A stretch of 64,000 nt of DNA from Drosophila persimilis (Eukaryota; Arthropoda; Insecta; Diptera; Drosophilidae). Below are positions 45,696 through 56,979 of this stretch, in pieces; within the stretch, counting starts at the first letter, position 1; the number at the start of each line of letters is the position of its first letter. The notes beneath the pieces are model-generated. The model saw only the letters and a list, made by a program, of their open reading frames with translations. It was not told the DNA's origin and did no database searches. The stretch spans positions 13,020,001-13,084,000 of the forward strand of contig NW_020825289.1 of the NCBI RefSeq assembly GCF_003286085.1, written 5' to 3'. Made by a program: the position numbers and the translations under genes.

Positions 45696-47508
45696 ATCTG
45701 TATCTTTAGTTATCTGTTGTCGTGTGTGCATTTCCGGAGCACACTCAAACATCTCGTTTAGTTCAATTTGTTCTGTTCCAACAGCAGGAATTAATTAATG
45801 TTAATCAACTTTCAGGCCCATAAAAACCAATACAAAAACACGAAACAAGAAATCGTTTCCCCACGAGTACACGACTATTCGATATTATTGCGGCACGAGT
45901 CTCTCTGGCTAGGCAGGGGCTTCAGCTTCAACGATCTGATAATTTGATAACAATCCACATCGGATGAAAGAGAACCCACCTCAGGGATTCCATAAGTCGG
46001 GATTTCATTATAGACCGAAGACATTTTTGATCTTGAGATACCATCGAGAGGGAGCACCCCTTAGAATGCATATTTGATCCTTTTGAAGGCTTAACTCCTT
46101 TCCCTAAAACACTAGCCCCTTTTCCGCTCTCTTGTGCTCTCCATTTTGGGGCTCTGTCGTTTAACGTTTCTCCCCATCAGCGTCACGTGTAGGTCATAAA
46201 TATTTTATTTAAAAGCAGTGGATTAGGGTAGAGGCGGTAGAGGGGTACAGCGTTGGGGGTACCATAGACCGGACCCCGTTTTTCGTTTTATTCGGTGTTT
46301 TTTTATAGTTTTTCGCGAGCTGTTTTTTAATTTAGCAAAAAGCATGCCGAAATGGCGGACAATTCGGGACTTTATTAGCGGCCAAAGCGAGAATGGTTGG
46401 TTGAATGAAGAGTGGAAATATATACTGGCGAGGATATGATAGGATATACTTATGCGAGGGGTTCTCCCCCTATCTCTCTCTCTCAAAAGGATAACTCGCA
46501 CCTGCTCAGGCACCAGAACATTTAAAAAAATATCGCATATCCTTCGGCCGATGACCGCGGCAACCGGAATCGCAATAACACTGAAAGAAAATACCAAATT
46601 TTTATTTTTTCTCCAAACAAATTCCGATGAAGTAACACCGAATACGAATGCCGTGGTGAATGGCAAAATATACCGATTTGAGAATCGCTTTCGGTGGCCC
46701 TATCTTTGCATTTCACTTCGTATTGGATTTCCGTTTTCGAGAATTGCGACTCCCACCCCCCCCCCCCCCCGCCGCCTGCAGTCGATCTGCTGTTGCTTTG
46801 CCTTTGTTGCATGCCACTTCTTGGGCTTCCACAAACGTTGGACATCAGCGACTGTCCTCCGCACAGCTGCGCCCATTTAACCCATGTTGTACAACACATT
46901 CAAACGTCCAACCACTCGTTGAGGGCGCGCAGTGGCATGACGCCGCCGTCGCCTGCTCTGCCTGCCTCACGCAGGGGTGACTTTCCACAAAGGAATGGAT
47001 GGAACAAAAAAACCCCCGTAAAGGGATAGGATAATGAATAAATGGCCGACTGCCTGCCCGTCGCTCAGTTAACTTTAATTAATTTTCTATTTCTGTTTCT
47101 GTTTTGTTATATCCCCGACGATTGGCGATTGGCGATTGTCGATTGAGGATGAACGAGGCACTTTTCCAAATGCCAAATTGTTCACACCGCTTCGGGGTTG
47201 AACGAATGACTTACAATGTTATACATATGTATCTTTGTATTATCCGGGAACCACTTGATTGCCTAGAACTGAACCGGTTCTCGTTTGCATATCGTTTTCC
47301 AACACTTGGACTAGGCTCTTGGCGTTGATAGCACTGTCGTTTCATCAATAACTGAATGTCTCCCCCATTCCCAATCATCAATCAACCTTCTTGCAAGATT
47401 GCATATTCAGTAGAGCATACTTTCAGCGAGTGCTCCGTGCTGATAACCCCGTAATCGATCTATAAGTAATATATGGAACAAAACAGATAATGGTCTATCT
47501 ACTTGGGG

Positions 47509-47545
47509 TATATAACAAGGGTCTGGAGTTCTTTTGGAGCCAGTT
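47509..47545 (+). promoter_or_regulatory. TATA-box plus initiator promoter of the small secreted-peptide gene
   Basis: TATATAA starts at 47509 and CCAGTTG, an initiator-like element, has its A at 47542, 33 bases downstream. This is close to the usual spacing. It would give a 36-base 5' UTR before the ATG at 47578, typical of small Drosophila secreted-peptide genes. Confidence 0.5.
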
Positions 47546-47577
47546 GTTAAAGAATCAATTTTACAAAAACATCCAAA

Positions 47578-47751
47578 ATGCTCCTCCTACGGATCCTCGG
47601 ACTGGTCCTTCTGCTGTGGCTATCTGCAGTGAGCGGAGAGGAAATACCAATTGAGATGCAGGCTGATATTCGCTATAACTGGCATCCGAATCCTCATTCT
47701 TACAAGAAGCTCAATGGAACGCTTGTGCCTCTACGACTGGGACAGAATTGA
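47578..47751 (+). CDS. small secreted peptide, 57 aa, unrecognised
   Basis: The ATG sits in a perfect fly context (CCAAA-ATG) after a TATA promoter. Residues 1-20 form a clean signal peptide (MLLLRILGLVLLLWLSAVSG). The predicted mature peptide is 37 residues, begins EEIPIEMQAD, contains no cysteine and includes YNWHPNPHSYKK. A TGA ends it at 47751 and AATAAA follows at 47842, so a one-exon gene of about 330 bases is complete. Alternative: GTGAGC at 47629 could be a donor joined in phase 0 to an acceptor at 47891. That adds an exon (47892-48017) of 41 codons ending VVQFIQWWAFFYFAYFL and removes the mature peptide above. A +1 shift near 47740 would also open a further 30 codons, so a recent frameshift is possible. 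I do not recognise the family; it could be a reproductive-tract, immune or neuropeptide-like secreted product. Confidence 0.5.
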   Translation: MLLLRILGLVLLLWLSAVSGEEIPIEMQADIRYNWHPNPHSYKKLNGTLVPLRLGQN

Positions 47752-47891
47752 GTTCGCCTTTGATCTGGGTTCACAGCAATACTCTGTCCGCCATTCAGGA
47801 CAACCAAGGAACAACTGTTCTACCCTTAAGGGGAACCATTAATAAATTTTAAGATTTACTTCTTCTTCCATCTTTCTTCTTCTGTTTCCAG

Positions 47892-48017
47892 CTTAGTCCA
47901 AGTCGGGAGCTCAGCAACGAGGAGCCACGGCAGAGGCCGAGCGCGAAACAAAGACCGAAGACCGTAGTGCAATTCATCCAGTGGTGGGCCTTCTTTTACT
48001 TTGCCTACTTTTTGTGA
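47892..48017 (+). CDS. possible second exon of the small secreted-peptide gene
   Basis: A strong polypyrimidine tract and acceptor (TTCTGTTTCCAG, AG at 47890-47891) are followed by a 41-codon open frame. It starts LSPSRELSNEEPRQ, passes through a basic stretch (KQRPKT) and ends in a very hydrophobic tail (FIQWWAFFYFAYFL) before TGA. It is in phase with a possible donor at 47629. The order basic segment then aromatic hydrophobic tail resembles a tail anchor. Without a transcript it stays tentative; a chance ORF is the main alternative. Confidence 0.25.
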   Translation, partial: LSPSRELSNEEPRQRPSAKQRPKTVVQFIQWWAFFYFAYFL

Positions 48018-51000
48018 TAGTTTCGTTGGAGCTTGAACCGGTTCCATGGCCTCTTGCTGCGGCTGCGGCTGCTTCTGTTGTGGGGATACCCTTTGCTCAG
48101 GGTATGATCATTGAAAACCAGCTTTTGCTCCTCCTTTCAGGAGTGACGAATCATCCGTCACAAATGCCAAATCATTTGTGTCCTTTCGCTTATGAGAAAT
48201 TTGTACAGCGAATCAATGGCCTCTAGTACAGTGTCCCGTGAGATTGGAAGATCTTTCCATAACTGTCTGGAAAGCTGGCCAAGAAACGATCTCCATCGGC
48301 CCCCATCTCTGCGTAAAGGGTATTCGAGGCTTCGGCCTACCGCCCAGGCAGCGTTTTCCCTGTTTCTGTTTCTTGTTTAGTTGCGTTTTTGTTGCTTTTG
48401 CGAGTTTTCCTTATTCGTCTGCAAACACACACACACACACACAAATGGGAGAACACTTATACATGTGCATCCCCCTGATGGGGCAAAACGGCGACCACTT
48501 GCCACTTGGAGAGTCCACTGACGTTTGCTGTGCGCCGCATCGCCGGTGGCACGAAACAACAACAGTGGCGCCCTCTGCCAATGTTGCAGCAGCAGCAGCA
48601 ACAGCAGCATTGGGGCCCCCAGGTTGCACGATATTGTTGCATGTTGCAGCTGTTGGTCGCTTGCCACATGTGCAAGATCCCACCCTGAGCTCGCCTCGCC
48701 TCAGCTCCACTCCGCTCCCCCCAGAGCCAAATGCAGACGACATCTGTTTCGGGACCTGTTGTAGTTGCTGCTTGATGTTGCAGGCAGCTGTGCAACAACA
48801 ACAACAACAGTTGGGATCCGGGACAGTCTGGCAATTTGCATTCAACTTGTGGGCTTTCCTCGAGTCTTATTTAAAATCTGGTATCTGGGTCCGTCTTGCG
48901 GTTTCTGCGCCGCGTGTGAACCAAACTGAAATCTCTGAAAGAAACGGCCAGGAAGGAGTCCTGGAATGGAATAGAATTACAATTTATTATTATAAATACT
49001 CAAAGAGCAAGGAAATGCTTTCAAGTGTTTTGATTGAGAGCAGCATTCCATTGAGAAATCAAAAATTGTCAGTGGAATTGCCCATCAGGAAAATCAGTCC
49101 TTACGTCGCAAGTAGCGACACACCTGCCGCGTCACTCCACTGTCCAGTACCCGTAATGGTCCTTGCCGTGCCGGAACTCTGTTCAGTTCTTGTAGGGTGA
49201 GACTTCTCTAATTGTACAATCGTATTCAGAAGATAAGAGGGAAGGAGGGAAGGACATTGAGAAAATTTCACTCAAAGTTGGCGTCCAAGGCGCATGTGCT
49301 GGGCCATGGCCAAAAAGGAAGCAACGACAGGGCTAGAGACCCTCCCGGTTCTTGAGTTTCCTATCTCTGGAAGGCCTCACCTCTTTTAAATACACTTTGC
49401 ACATGGAGATACTGGTGCACCTCCTTCACCCAACCCCCCCACCAGGGCACCCACTCTCTTTTTCTTTGAGGCTCCACTTCCACTCGCTGCGAAGGAGGAC
49501 TTTGCGGCTATTCGCTCGCAACGGACTTCAGTCGGGCGCCTGCCTTTGGCGCCGCCGGATGGATGCTGCGCTCCATGTGGGCTCCTCCTGTGGCGTGTGG
49601 CGTTCGGCCGGCGAGTTCTGCTTTTGGGGGATTTTATGCGTAGTCCGGAGTGCGACAACTCCTTGGGCTTTTGGTGGCTTTTTGGCTCGAAAAGCGGATC
49701 TTTCTCGCAATTTGGAATAGGCGCTCAGCGCGCCAAAAAGGGGGATGGAAAACAGAGGTTTTCCAGTCCGTCACACACACACACACACACACACAAACAC
49801 TGGGGAAACTGGGGAAAAGGCAGGCAACATTGTTTCTCTCTTTGTATCTCCACCTTTCTCTCATTCGCTCTCTTTCTGCCTCGTTGTGGGTCCCTGGCTG
49901 TGTTTGCTTGTTGCCTGTTATTTCCGATAAAATTGACTTTTTGTCGCCCTCGTCGTTTGTCGTTTGTCGCTTGTCGTTTACCGTTTGTCGTGTGTCGCTT
50001 TCGTCAGTTGGCTCGCCGCGGCACCATTTTGTTTGGCGTCGGTTTCTAATGGGCCCACAGCCGTGGCAGCGCATCGATTGCTGTTTGTTGGTGCAGGGGG
50101 CTGTGGGCATTGGCACTGGAAGGCAGCGTCTCTACGAACGCGCGCTTAAAACCGCTGGACTGGCACTGGCGCAGCCTTGAGACGCTGCTGGAAACGCGCG
50201 CGTTTTGTGCCGCACGCTCTCTCTCTCGGTTTTTTTCTTTTCTAATTTTTGTTAATTTATTAAATAAATAGTACATTAGAACCAGTAGGTTATAAAACAC
50301 TATATATTTGAGTTTAATATCTATGTATTCTTATGTACATATGTATTTGTATATGCAGAGTGTCTTCATAAAATTATAATCAGATGCAAATGCCATAAAA
50401 ACAAAATCAATTCTTGCCGACGCTTTTCTGCTTCTTTGTTGTTGGTTCACAGCATTAACAGACAAACGCACACACACACACACACACAGAGACACTCAGC
50501 CACACGCTCTGTCAGACAGATAGACCCTCATTCGCTCACTCTCTCACTCACTCTCTCTCTCTCTGTCTCTGTGTTGTTCCATTTTGCGTCTACCACTCTC
50601 TCAATACCGTTTAACAGTAACAGAGCTCGTTGCTGAGTAAAAATGCGCCACAATCGTGCTACTAATGCCTGCTGATCGCCTGTTCGTTTTTGCGATAGAC
50701 GGGCGACGTAAGTCGCCGCCGTTTTGCCTGAAAAGTCGCCGTCGTGCATTTGATGCTTTGGCGCGTTTGGTGTTTTCTTTGAATTTTTCGTCTGTCGACT
50801 GAGTGGGGGCCGACGGCGGTTAGAATCGCGCGACGGCTCCAACGATATGCCGCGGTTTTGTCGTCGCCGGCGATTTTTTAATTCGCGCCGATTTTGCAAT
50901 GTTTTGTGCCGCCGGCAGTACATTTAAATGTTAACAGAATAGTTAACATTGCGCTCTCTCTGTTACTCTCCCTCTGCTGTGGCTGTATTTTTTTTTTGTG

Positions 51001-53121
51001 TGCTCTCAGTTGCGTTGCTGCTTGGAGGGGGGAAACAAAAAAAGATCATTAGGAAGTTTATTTTGCAAAAACATATTTTTAAGATGAGAAAATACATGTT
51101 CGGGTCTCGATTCTCTTTGGTAAGTGTTGTGCATGTTTAGTTATTCGTAAAAAGAATGAAATGCTAAGCAAATCAAGTCATATTATTGTATATATTGCAG
51201 TATCAATTCAAATTAACATTATCCATAATACTAACATGTATGTATAATATGTACACGCTCTGGCCTGATTTGTTCCACTGTATCGTACAGATGCACGTAG
51301 ACATTTCTGGCCTGGGCTCTCTTTCCGCTCTCGCATGCTGTTTGCCGTTGTTCCGGTCTATCTCTCTTCCTTTTGTTCTCTCAACGCTGATGAATATGTA
51401 GAGGCATTGATAATAATGACGTTTACAATGTTGCTACTGATTGCAAAATTCTGCGCGCGTGTGTGTGTGCAGCCTCCACATCTGCTGTTACCCCTTTTCT
51501 TAGGTTCACTTTTACAGTTACTGTACAAATCTCTTTACGCTGAAGTTTTCTTGCTTTTCCCCATTGAGAAGGATTTATATTGCCTGAACTTTTACGAGTC
51601 CCATCGATTTCTTTCTGCCCGTTTGCTCTTTGTGCGGAAGAATCTTCTCAAGAGCCATGGCCAAAATTAATGATACCGAAACGCAAGACAGTCGAAGAAT
51701 TTAATTAAAAATTCTAAGACCCTGAAATATGTTCGGTTCTCTCTGCCTCCCTCTCTCGCTGTCTCTCTCACACATTAGAAAATGCTATCAATGATTTCTA
51801 TGACGTCACACATGTCATTTTATTGCATTGTAAATGCTTATCAATGACTACCTCAATGGGTGGAATTCCTATCTGGGCTCTCTTTTCTAATTAAATGCAA
51901 ACGCTAGAGGTAGCAAGAATAGCAATAACAGTATTAGTCGAGAGCAGCAAACAAATCCAGGCAAAGAGTTTGACCTTTTTTCTCGTTTCTGGCTCTCGGC
52001 TCTCTCTGCGAACACACACGCACACACCAGCTCACTCACTCCCACCTGTGGGGGGAGAGAGCAACAGCAGCAGAAGACAAATGTAAACAATGCTCTCGCT
52101 CTCAATTTTGCTTTTCTGTCCTCTCGTTCAATCACACTCGCCGCTCGCTCACTGTCTTTCTCTCTCTCGCCTACACCTGCTGCGGCTGCTGGTCGCCTGT
52201 TCAAACGTTCGGCCGAACCGCCGTTCGTTTGTATGGGGAATCGAACGCGAGTAAAGTCGCGATGTTTTCGAATGCTCGATTTTGTTGAAAACCAGTTTTT
52301 CTTCGTGTGTCTGATGTCTGTCTTTTCGTGAAAGGGTGAAAGACGGCGGCGGGGCTTTGCTTTGGGTTAGGTTAGCCATAGCCTGTTGTTTACAGCTTAA
52401 TTTGCTTGCCCCGCCGCGGACAAGTCGCAGCAGTCCTTTTCCATCCAGCTTCCCACCTCTCCCTGCTGTCCACGTGCCATATTGCATAGGCATAAGGTTG
52501 CAAAAGGTTTGTTGTTTTTTTTTTGCCGTTTCTCCTCCCTTTTGCGCCTCTGCAATATCTACAGTTGTTCGTCTTCGCCGTCATTCGTCGTCGGGCTCGT
52601 ATTCGTTCGGTTCGGGCTCCAACGACCGTTGACTCCCCCACTCAAAGCTCCGTCGTCCGTCATTCAGTCATTCATTCAAGCGCCAGACGCTGCTCAGGGC
52701 AGTTGTTCAGTTTGTCAATTTCTTGCCGCTGCCGGCCGACGCCGCGCTTTGGACACGCGATTTTCTGTGTGTGTGTGTGTGAGAGTGTGTAAGAAACGCG
52801 CGACAGCCGCCTGCGTTTCGCTAGCGATTAATGTTTTAATCAGTTTTTGTCGCTTTTGTTGTTATTCGGAGTATTTTCGGATGCATTCTTATCAGTTCTT
52901 CGATCTATTCTGTTTATAATTTGTTGGGGGTTTTTTTTTTTGCTATGATCTCTCTCTCCTTTCGCTCTCTTTCACTCTATGGTTGTGGGGGTCGTCGCTT
53001 CTTATCAGCGAATTTCGGGTTCCGTTTCCACATAATCTATTTATTTCCGAAAGATGATCATTACTTGAAGCAACTTTAAAACTAATAAACATTTTTACCC
53101 TTTGTCTCTTTCGCTTTTCAG
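48018..53121 (+). other. upstream region and probable 5' untranslated exon/intron of mastermind
   Basis: No coding region is supported. The stretch turns GC-rich at 49.4-50.2, 50.5-50.9 and 52.2-52.8 kb, as expected for a major developmental promoter. Since the mam coding exon begins with an acceptor at 53120-53121, an untranslated first exon must lie upstream. Candidate donors are TTTG|GTAAGT at 51120 (strong) and TGT|GTAAGA at 52789 (weaker). TTCAGTTT at 52707-52712 is a possible initiator. I cannot choose between them. Repeats include CA tracts near 49774, 50468 and 52014 and a copy of the dispersed CCTTTCGYTTATGGG family at 48182. Confidence 0.4.
48182..48219 (+). repeat. dispersed repeat family A, copy
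   Basis: The copy begins CCTTTCGCTTATGAG and continues TACAGCGAATCAATGG, shared closely with the copy at 55501-55540. Confidence 0.6.
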
Positions 53122-53432
53122 AGCTTGCCCCAAGATGATGACCTTGCCGCCGTTCGGCTGGTTCCACTTTCTCCAGCTTCCTTTGCACCGCTCGACGTAG
53201 AACCCCACGGACTTCCACAGAGGGGAAACCCTCACCAGCTCCAATCAAAGCGTCAGCCACTGCCACTAGTAGCCATACATCAGATACAATATATATATAG
53301 TTTATATATATATATAGATTTGGCCCAGCGTCTTGTTCTTCGTGATTTCGTCGCTGTCAGCGCTCGACGCCGACTGAGACGAGAGCAGCGAAGCAACGAG
53401 AGCACAGCGAAAGCCTCACCACGGACGCATTT
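53122..53432 (+). other. mam: 5' untranslated part of the first mam coding exon
   Basis: It begins after the acceptor CTCTTTCGCTTTTCAG and runs to the mam ATG at 53433. It contains a short upstream ORF (53135-53200) and an alternating TATATA tract at about 53288-53316. The upstream exon that supplies the 5' end has not been located. Confidence 0.65.
53135..53200 (+). other. upstream ORF in the mam leader, 21 codons
   Basis: Two adjacent ATGs open a frame MMTLPPFGWFHFLQLPLHRS-T ending at TAG, well before the mam start and in a different frame from it. The context (CAAG-ATG) is acceptable. A translated upstream ORF could lower or gate Mam translation; this is inference. Confidence 0.4.
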
Positions 53433-54158
53433 ATGGATGCGGGCGGCCTGCCAGTCTTCCAAGCCAGCCAAGCAGCCGCAGCCGTCGCCCAGCAGCAGCA
53501 GCAGCAGCAACAACAGCAGCAACATCAGCATCTGAATCTCCAACTGCATCCGCAGCACTTGGGCCTACACCTGCAACAGCAACAGCAACTGCAACTGCAA
53601 CACAATGCACAGGCGCAACAGCAGCAGCAGATACAAGTGCAACAGCAGCAACAGCAACAACAGCAGCAGCAGCAGCACTCTCCCTACAATGCCAACCTGG
53701 GAGCAACAGCCGGAATCGTCGGCGGCCTTGTTGCTGGCGGCAACGGAGCTGGCGGCCCTTCAAATCCAGGAGTCAGCCTCGGACCCAACAGTGGGGGCGG
53801 CGGACCATCGCCTAGCGATGCCCTGCCACCCAAGCGACAGCCCAATGTGGACCGACTGCGACGCCGCATGGAGAACTACCGACGACGGCAGACGGACTGC
53901 GTGCCGCGATACGAGCAGACCTTCAGCACCGTCTGCGAGCAGCAGAACCAGGAGACCACGGCCCTCCAGAAGCGCTTCCTCGAGAGCAAGAACAAGCGGG
54001 CGGCCAAGAAGACCGACAAGAAGCTGCCCGATCCCCAGCAGCAGCAGCACCAGCAGCAGCAGCACCAGCAACATCAGCAGCAGCAACATCAGCAACAGCA
54101 GCATCAACAGGCGGCACAGACGATGTTAGCCGGACAACTGCAGAGCAGTGTTCATGTG
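53433..54158 (+). CDS. mam: mastermind, first coding exon (N-terminal 242 residues)
   Basis: Mam is the nuclear co-activator that binds the groove formed by the Notch intracellular domain and Su(H) and recruits acetyltransferase activity. The exon begins [20 protein letters not shown], as I recall for D. melanogaster Mam. Poly-Gln tracts at about residues 20-85 and a Gly-rich spacer follow. Residues 132-200 are the conserved MAML N-terminal domain: [20 protein letters not shown], then CVPRYEQTF and the basic helix [16 protein letters not shown] second Gln/His-rich tract fills 201-225. The exon ends SSVHV in phase 0 at donor GTG|GTGAGT (intron from 54159). The rest of the protein lies beyond the right edge, at least 9.8 kb away. 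The ATG at 53433 is the conserved start, so the frame upstream of it is ignored. The open frame read past the donor to 54272 is intron. Confidence 0.95.
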
Positions 54159-55500
54159 GTGAGTGCCCCAATTATCCGTATGACATTATTTGGGATAGAG
54201 TTTGATCTGTGGCTTCAATCGTTAAGATCCCAAGCTGAAATGCAAGAAGACCGTCGGTTAACTATCACGTAGAATATCCTATGACAGTGCATCGTAACAA
54301 TGGTTGAGTCATACACACGCAATGTATGTTGTTTCGCCAGAATGCCTGGAAAGGGGATGAAATAACAGAAGGATAACAAAGGTAGCAGCAGTAAAGTAAA
54401 ACTCTAGACATTCCATGGACATGATCCTATTTGCTTGAAGTGCCATACGATCTCCATTGAAGACTGCTGCAGAGGCTCCCCCCCCAACCAGTAGCGGCTC
54501 CTCTCTTCGAATTGGAATTGTGAAATGATTGTGAATTCGTATTGGGTAAGAGTCTGAGCATTTTCTCGTCAAATGCAAATCGCATCAATGCATAGTTGCT
54601 TCATATTGGTGCATGGTGCATGGTGCAGCTCCAGCGTGAAGCTCCAAAGACTGGCCAGTGTACTGCAGCGGAGACGAGGGGAACAGCTCACACACACACA
54701 CACACGGGAAATAATAATGAGGTCAGCGATTTTTGTGTTGTTTTTCTTTCAGTTTTCGGTTCAGTTTCACCCAGAGTTCGCATTCGAACTGCCTGAGCCG
54801 CCAACTTGTAGCCACAAGATACTGTATCTGCTGTTGCCTTTGGTGTTTTTTCTTTGCTTTTGCTCGTACTCGTCTTATAGGTACTACTTAGTGGACTGCA
54901 TTTGAAAATATGTGCCTTGAAACCACAGCAAACAAACCAAAAAACAAAAACAAAAAAACACAGCCCGTGTATACTTTTTGATTTGTTTCCATGCGGTGAG
55001 GCATGATGCAAGTCGCTGCTGCTGCAGACATACATATGTACATAATTGTTAGTTCTCTTGACAATCCGTCAAAAGCGACTTTATCTCCGTGGCTGTTGTT
55101 TCTGTAATTACCAGAAAGAGACCCCGAGCTCGAGTCGAGCTTCTACGAGTACATACATATGTACATATATATCTTTTATCTGTCGCACACACAGAACGTG
55201 AGTTATTCTGAGATCAGTTTTGAGTGGAAAAGTTTTTCCGCATCCGCATCCGCCTGCCAATGTCAGGTCTTCGTCTTCGTCTCCCTACCCCTCTCCCTCT
55301 CCGTCACCGCCTCACCTTATAATTATTCATTGCTGGGGTTTTTGTTGTTTGCTTGGGTTCCGTTCTCCTCTTAATTCAAGTTCTTTTCATATGCAAAAAC
55401 TTTGCTTAGTCAGAGGTCTATGGAACTCCAAGGGGCAACAAGAAAAGGAGACAGGTAGATAGACAGAGAGACAGAGTGAGAGAGAGAAAGAGATAATCTT

Positions 55501-55540
55501 CCATATTGATTCGCTGTAAAAATAGCCCATAAACGAAAGG
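55501..55540 (-). repeat. dispersed repeat family A, copy
   Basis: On the minus strand it begins CCTTTCGTTTATGGG and continues TACAGCGAATCAAT, almost matching the copy at 48182. Confidence 0.6.
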
Positions 55541-56650
55541 ACTCTAGCAAAGACTATACGTTCGAGTATTTCTTTTCTTTAAGGATGTTCTCAAAATGAA
55601 TATACAAATATTTAATTCGATTATCAGTTGAGATTTGAAGGCAGCTTCCTCTCAAATCAAAATAAATCAAATTGCCGCAGCATCCGGCAGCAGTAGCTCG
55701 AAGATGCCACATTTCTAGCTGCCGCGTGGCATCTCTCGAATGAATTAATCATCAATGAGATGGATGGATGGATGGCTGGATGGACGGGGGGTGCCTAATC
55801 TTACAGTGCTTTTCACTTTTCTTTTCATTTATTTGCGCGTCTTTTAATGTTTTTGGAAAACTTTTACTGCCGCCAGCGGCTGGTGGCAGTGAAAATCGCT
55901 GCAAATTGCGGCCATTGTGGCCGGGGTGCAACATGCAAAACAAGAAAGCAACAGCAGCGGCAACAAAAAAATTATTGTTTATAATGTGTGTGTTTGTATT
56001 TGTTGTTGTTTTTTGGGAAAGTCGCGTGTTGCAATTTCTTCTTGTTGTTGTTGTTGTTTTCGTTGCACTTTTTTTCTGATTTTTATTGGCTTCGTCTTCG
56101 CGGTGAGGGGGGGAGGGAGGGGTAGGCTTTGTTTTTCTCCTTTCCATTCATTGTTGCCAATTTTCACTTCAGTTCGGGGTCGTGTGGCATTTTCTGACAG
56201 CCGTCAGTCTGTCAGTCTGTCAGTCAGTCAGTCAGTCATTCATTCAACGAAACAAAAGTTGTTGCATGTGGCAACCGGCGCACAACCCACCGCTGTGCCT
56301 CTTTCCCCTGCTCCTCCTCCTATCTATGGCTGCAGCTCTGAGTGCGAGTAGATTGTTGTTTTTTTTCAAGTGCCACCTTTTGCTCCGGCTCCTGCTTCTG
56401 TTGTTGCATCTTGATTGACAAGTGACAACATATTATTGGCGTATCGTTGCAAGCTTTGATTAGTTGGTTGTTGCTTCATTGTTGTTGTTGTTGTTGTTGT
56501 AACATTGTTTACAGTGCCTCAGGCCTTAGGGGTCTGTGGAGTGATTGCAATTTACAGGGAATGGCGGCCATATATATGGTTAAGGGGCTACCAGGTTTTT
56601 GGAATGCTTTCAGACATCTGATCTTATTTCCAATTAAGCGAAGGGCTGTA

Positions 56651-56687
56651 CGTTGATTCGGCTTAAAAATTTCCCATAAACGAATGG
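56651..56687 (-). repeat. dispersed repeat family A, copy
   Basis: On the minus strand it begins CCATTCGTTTATGGGAAAT and continues AAGCCGAATCAACG. Confidence 0.55.
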
Positions 56688-56900
56688 ACACGATAGGTAG
56701 GAGCTTCCCATTAGCTAACGTCCTACACAAGGGATGGGCTTAGAGCTTCAACCCCCCCTTCAACCTGTCGACAATTTACGTATTTTAAGAGTTTTAACAA
56801 ATTTCTATTGAATGCATCATTTATCTTCGATTCGCAATCGATGGCCAGGGCAGACATCCCCCTACCAGCGCAGAGGCGACTCCACCTTAACAGTGTGTAA

Positions 56901-56979
56901 CACCCGTGCACCCCTGTACCCCTGCACCCGTGCACCCCTGTACCCCTGCACCCGTGCACCCCTGCACCCCTGCACCCCT
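56901..56979. repeat. 24-bp tandem repeat (minisatellite), about 3.3 copies
   Basis: The unit CACCCGTGCACCCC-TGTACCCCTG repeats three times almost perfectly and then decays to an 8-9 base subrepeat (CACCCCTG). It reads open in several frames, which explains spurious ORFs here. Confidence 0.85.

Larger units (their letters stand above)
32529..47508. other. 15-kb gene-free stretch
   Basis: No ORF on either strand shows recognisable domains or a convincing exon structure. Contents: (GT)n at 35616-35643, a 28-base C run (36331-36358), (GA)n at 42432-42467, (TAGA)n at 45524-45541, (TG)n at 45670-45695, a C run at 46756-46770, and many short dispersed repeats (ATACCC palindromes, AAGGGTATTCG motifs, one copy of the CCTTTCGYTTATGGG family). 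The end near 32.6-33 kb probably contains the promoter for the exon at 32528. Confidence 0.5.

Noticed and set aside
48238..49200. 320-residue plus-strand ORF
   Set aside because: It passes through CA and CAG repeats and a dispersed repeat, with no domain; a repeat-driven open frame.
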